Origin: Acidobacteriota bacterium
Lineage (GTDB): Bacteria > Acidobacteriota > HRBIN11
Length of the DNA stretch: 8,610 nt
Assembly: GCA_030550225.1 (NCBI GenBank)
Contig: JAUQPV010000096.1
Coordinates: 1 to 8,610 of the forward strand
Reading direction: 5' to 3'
In this document: positions 6,306 to 8,610 of the stretch, piece after piece
How the letters are laid out: every line of letters begins with the position of its first letter
Position numbering within the stretch: position 1 is the first letter of the stretch
The notes under the pieces: model-generated
Database searches by the model: none
What the model was told of the DNA's origin: nothing
The model's input: only the letters and a program-made list of their open reading frames with translations
Made by a program: the position numbers and the translations under genes

Positions 6306-7232
6306 CTATGCCGTCTCCGGCGTCCCGGTCCGGTCTTGGAGCCATCGCAGGAGCCGGCGGCTCTGCCGGTCCTGGACGACCAGGACGGCGGCCGCCACGG
6401 CGTTCAGGACGAGGACCTCAAACAAAAAGAATAAGCCGACGTGATCTGCCAAGATAGAAGCGAACAGGACAGCGACCCGGAGGTTGGTCGCCAGCAAGCT
6501 GTAGTACTTCATCAGGGGCCGATTCAGGTGCCGGTATGCCTCAGCAAAACCGGTCGGCATGGCACCCCCACCTTCGTCGTAGACCCGGCCCAGGAGGCGA
6601 ACAAAATTCGGCGAGACGGCTTCGACCCGCCGGACATAGGGGATGTAAAGGGCCAGCAGGAATCGCTGGGGCCAAGCGCCCGGTAAGCCCCGCAGGCGCT
6701 CGTATTCTCGTCGGAGCACCCAAGACCGGTCCATCGGACCCTCCTCTGGACGGACGGCCAGACGCACGTAAGCCAGGCGGTAGTAGTCGGCCAGGGAACT
6801 CTGGAAAGAGTGGCTCAATCCGGCCAGGGTACCCAGGAACCATACCCACACCCGGCCCGTCTGGTGCATGAGGCGGGCGCAGAGGTGGACGTAACAACTC
6901 GTGAACATGAGGGTACCCGCCAGGCCGTCCAGGATCCGACCCCAGAGGGTGACCTTCCGGGAGAGCCGGGCGAGCTGACCGTCGGCGCTGTCTAAGAGGT
7001 CCGCCATCAGGAAGACGCCGATGCCGGCCAGGTTGACCCAGCGGCTCGGGTAGTAAAACAGATGACCCGCCAGGACGCCCAGCAGGCCGCTGAGGACCGT
7101 CACGGCATTGGGATGGACTCCCAGACGCCAGCAGGCCCGAGCGATTCGGTATCCGACGGGCCGATAAAACCACAGGTCGACCCACTCCTCAACGTCCAGG
7201 GGCTTCAGCGAGGATTCGATCGGCGACGGCAT
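6306..7232 (-). CDS. CDP-alcohol phosphatidyltransferase family membrane protein with an altered active-site motif
   Basis: Integral membrane enzyme family that displaces CMP from a CDP-linked lipid or alcohol with an alcohol acceptor, making phospholipids. The signature D-x2-DG-x2-AR-x8-G-x3-D-x3-D is present as D81, D84-G85, A88-R89, G98 and D102, but position 106, where the last Asp (proposed catalytic base) is expected, is Gly in codon GGT. At 308 residues it is longer than PgsA/PssA-type enzymes (about 180-250), with an extra stretch of roughly 100 residues (about 145-245) between early and late membrane helices. Hydrophobic segments lie at about 44-60, 66-80, 100-117, 128-140, 250-268 and 270-286. 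The ATG at 7232 has a strong AGGAGG 6 nt upstream, so the gene overlaps the end of the aminotransferase by 44 bp. The substrate is unknown; it may belong to a divergent subfamily rather than be inactive. Confidence 0.87.
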   Translation of the reverse strand: MPSPIESSLKPLDVEEWVDLWFYRPVGYRIARACWRLGVHPNAVTVLSGLLGVLAGHLFYYPSRWVNLAGIGVFLMADLLDSADGQLARLSRKVTLWGRILDGLAGTLMFTSCYVHLCARLMHQTGRVWVWFLGTLAGLSHSFQSSLADYYRLAYVRLAVRPEEGPMDRSWVLRREYERLRGLPGAWPQRFLLALYIPYVRRVEAVSPNFVRLLGRVYDEGGGAMPTGFAEAYRHLNRPLMKYYSLLATNLRVAVLFASILADHVGLFFLFEVLVLNAVAAAVLVVQDRQSRRLLRWLQDRTGTPETA

Positions 7233-8541
7233 CGAAGGCCTCCTGCAGGATGGCGATACCTTCCTCGGCGATCGCCTCGGTGACGGTCAGCGGCGGGTAC
7301 AGCCGCATGTTCGGTCGATAGACCATGGCGATCAGGCCCCGCCGGAGGCATTCTTCGAAGATCATCCGGGTCCACCGCCGGTCTAAGGGCGTCCGGGTCC
7401 GCCGGTCGGCGACCAGCTCGATGCCGATCATGAGGCCCCGCCCCTGGACCCGTCCGACAAAGGGGTAGCGCTCCGGGAAGGTCGCCAGGCGGTCCAGCAT
7501 GAACTGGCCCATGCGGGCCGCATTCGCCACCAGGTCCTCCTCCAGGATGACCCGGACGGTCGCCAGGGCGGCCGCCACGGCCAGAGGATTCCCACCGAAG
7601 CTGGATGAGCTTCCGCTCGGATTCGCAAAGGGTCGGGCGTGGGCGACTTCCTCCCGGATCAGGAGGCCCGTGATGGGGAGACCCCCGCCGAAGCCCTTCC
7701 CGATGACGATGACGTCCGGCACGACACCGTCGTGCTCGCAGGCGAACATCTTGCCTGTTCGGCCGAACCCCGTGATCGACTCGTCGCAGATGAGCAAGGC
7801 CCCGAATTCCCGGGCACAGGCCTGCAGATGTTGTAGATACCCCGGCGGGGGGACGATGTTGCCGGCCGTCCCCTGGATGGGCTCGACGACGATGGCCGCC
7901 AGGTCGTTAGTCGTCTCAGCGAGGACCTTCTGCCGCAAGAACTCGACGCAGGCGAATTGGCAGTCCGGAAACGTCTGGCCCAGGGCGCAGTGGTAACAGT
8001 CGGCATAGGGCGTCAGGTACGTACCCGGCATAAGGGGCCCGAGCTCGTGCTTGAAGGGGTCGCCCAGAAGGCCCAGGACGCCGCCCGTCTTGCCGTGAAA
8101 TCCGCCCCAGAAGCCCAGGAATTCCCGTTTCTTCGTGTACGACTTGGCCAGCCGGAGGGCCGCTTCGACGGCCTCCGCCCCGCTACTGTAGAACTGCGTC
8201 CGCCGGATATCGCCCGGGGCGATCTCACTCAGAAGCCGCACCAGCTCGGCCCGGGCCTGGGTCGTAAAGCTCCCGACGGCGATGCGGGCGGCCTGCTCCT
8301 GGACAGCCCGGACCCACTTGGGATGCGCATGACCCAGGATGGCGATGCCGACACCCGTGAAGAAGTCGATGAACCGATTGCCGTCGACGTCCTCGACGAT
8401 GGCCCCCTCGCCCCGGGCGATGGCCAGCCGGGCATACAGGGCGATGCTCTGAATCCCGGGCGCGATGTAAGCCTGCTCCTGCTCGAACCATTCAAGCGAC
8501 CGGGGACCCGGAATCGGGCCCCGGACCCGGGCGAATCGCAT
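7189..8541 (-). CDS. Class-III PLP-dependent aminotransferase (GABA/ornithine-type, Cys-insert form)
   Basis: Fold-type I PLP enzyme that moves an amino group between an amino donor and a keto acceptor; 450 residues, full length. Seen: SSGAEAVEAALRLAK (119-133) with the phosphate-binding SGA, FHG (148-150) stacking on the cofactor, CDESITGFGRTGKMFA (252-267) with D253 binding the pyridine nitrogen, and GKGFGGGLP (281-289) with K282 as Schiff-base Lys. A four-Cys stretch (C182, C185, C194, C198) sits between the large-domain halves. As I recall, similar inserts occur in archaeal and thermophile class-III enzymes, which include ornithine aminotransferases and broad-specificity amino-acid racemases, so racemase or epimerase activity is an alternative. 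ATG 8541 has AGAGG 8 nt upstream. It is first in the five-gene run. The amino acceptor is unknown; an amino-polyol head group is inference from context. Confidence 0.9.
   Translation of the reverse strand: MRFARVRGPIPGPRSLEWFEQEQAYIAPGIQSIALYARLAIARGEGAIVEDVDGNRFIDFFTGVGIAILGHAHPKWVRAVQEQAARIAVGSFTTQARAELVRLLSEIAPGDIRRTQFYSSGAEAVEAALRLAKSYTKKREFLGFWGGFHGKTGGVLGLLGDPFKHELGPLMPGTYLTPYADCYHCALGQTFPDCQFACVEFLRQKVLAETTNDLAAIVVEPIQGTAGNIVPPPGYLQHLQACAREFGALLICDESITGFGRTGKMFACEHDGVVPDVIVIGKGFGGGLPITGLLIREEVAHARPFANPSGSSSSFGGNPLAVAAALATVRVILEEDLVANAARMGQFMLDRLATFPERYPFVGRVQGRGLMIGIELVADRRTRTPLDRRWTRMIFEECLRRGLIAMVYRPNMRLYPPLTVTEAIAEEGIAILQEAFDAVADRILAEAPGR
7239..7244 (-). promoter_or_regulatory. Strong Shine-Dalgarno of the phosphatidyltransferase, inside the upstream gene
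   Basis: Perfect AGGAGG on the minus strand, 6 nt before the ATG at 7232 and inside the aminotransferase coding sequence. It is the best ribosome site in the window and confirms that the 44-bp overlap (7189-7232) is real. Confidence 0.8.
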
Positions 8542-8610
8542 GGGCCGAACCTCTGGTCCAAGGGGCCTGGGTCGGGAGTTAGGCCGGTGGGCCCCAGACT
8601 CCTAAGTGAG
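8542..8610. promoter_or_regulatory. Leader upstream of the minus-strand gene run (partial)
   Basis: These 69 bp upstream of the aminotransferase hold AGAGG at 8550-8554 (minus strand) as ribosome site and a GC-rich stretch with 5-bp arms GGAGT (8575-8579) and ACTCC (8598-8602) that could form a weak stem. I see no clear sigma-70 or sigma-54 promoter. The operon promoter may lie beyond the window, or more genes may precede. Confidence 0.35.

Noticed and set aside
8575..8602. Terminator hairpin of a preceding gene
   Set aside because: The arms are only 5 bp with a long loop, and there is no T-tract on either side.

Overview
The window is a GC-rich bacterial chromosomal segment that is almost fully coding. 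It looks like a free-living, probably diderm bacterium. The NtrC-type (sigma-54-dependent) activator argues that the genome has RpoN and argues against most Actinobacteria. I cannot name the phylum; a thermophile or a metagenome-assembled candidate phylum is only a guess. There are no tRNAs, rRNAs, CRISPR arrays, transposases or phage genes.

Layout. (1) 1-699, minus strand: the N-terminal half of PabB (aminodeoxychorismate synthase component I), cut by the window edge. (2) 700-1015: a 316-bp divergent intergenic region that begins with seven 7-bp units of a degenerate heptanucleotide repeat (713-761). (3) 1016-1258, plus: a TatA protein-export subunit. (4) 1324-2704, plus: an NtrC-family response regulator whose reading frame is broken by one extra base at 1942/1943, in the middle of the AAA+ domain. 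(5) 8541 down to 2629, minus: one tight five-gene run. Its order is class-III aminotransferase, CDP-alcohol phosphatidyltransferase, Gfo/Idh/MocA dehydrogenase, lysyl-PG-synthase-type multi-span membrane protein, and sensor histidine kinase.

How the genes may fit together. A CDP-alcohol phosphotransferase, an NAD(P)-dependent polyol/sugar-type dehydrogenase, a PLP aminotransferase and a flippase-like membrane protein in one run suggest a pathway that makes and handles a phospholipid with an unusual, perhaps amino-polyol, head group. That assignment is inference. The histidine kinase starts inside the stop codon of the flippase-like gene (ATGA), so it belongs to the same run. Its likely partner regulator is encoded tail-to-tail with it, and the two genes overlap by 76 bp. 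This gives a working model of a membrane-lipid operon carrying its own sensor, with an NtrC-type output on the opposite strand.

Main oddities: the one-base frameshift in the regulator, a Gly in place of the last conserved Asp of the CDP-alcohol phosphotransferase motif, the heptanucleotide repeat beside pabB, and the 44-bp and 76-bp gene overlaps.
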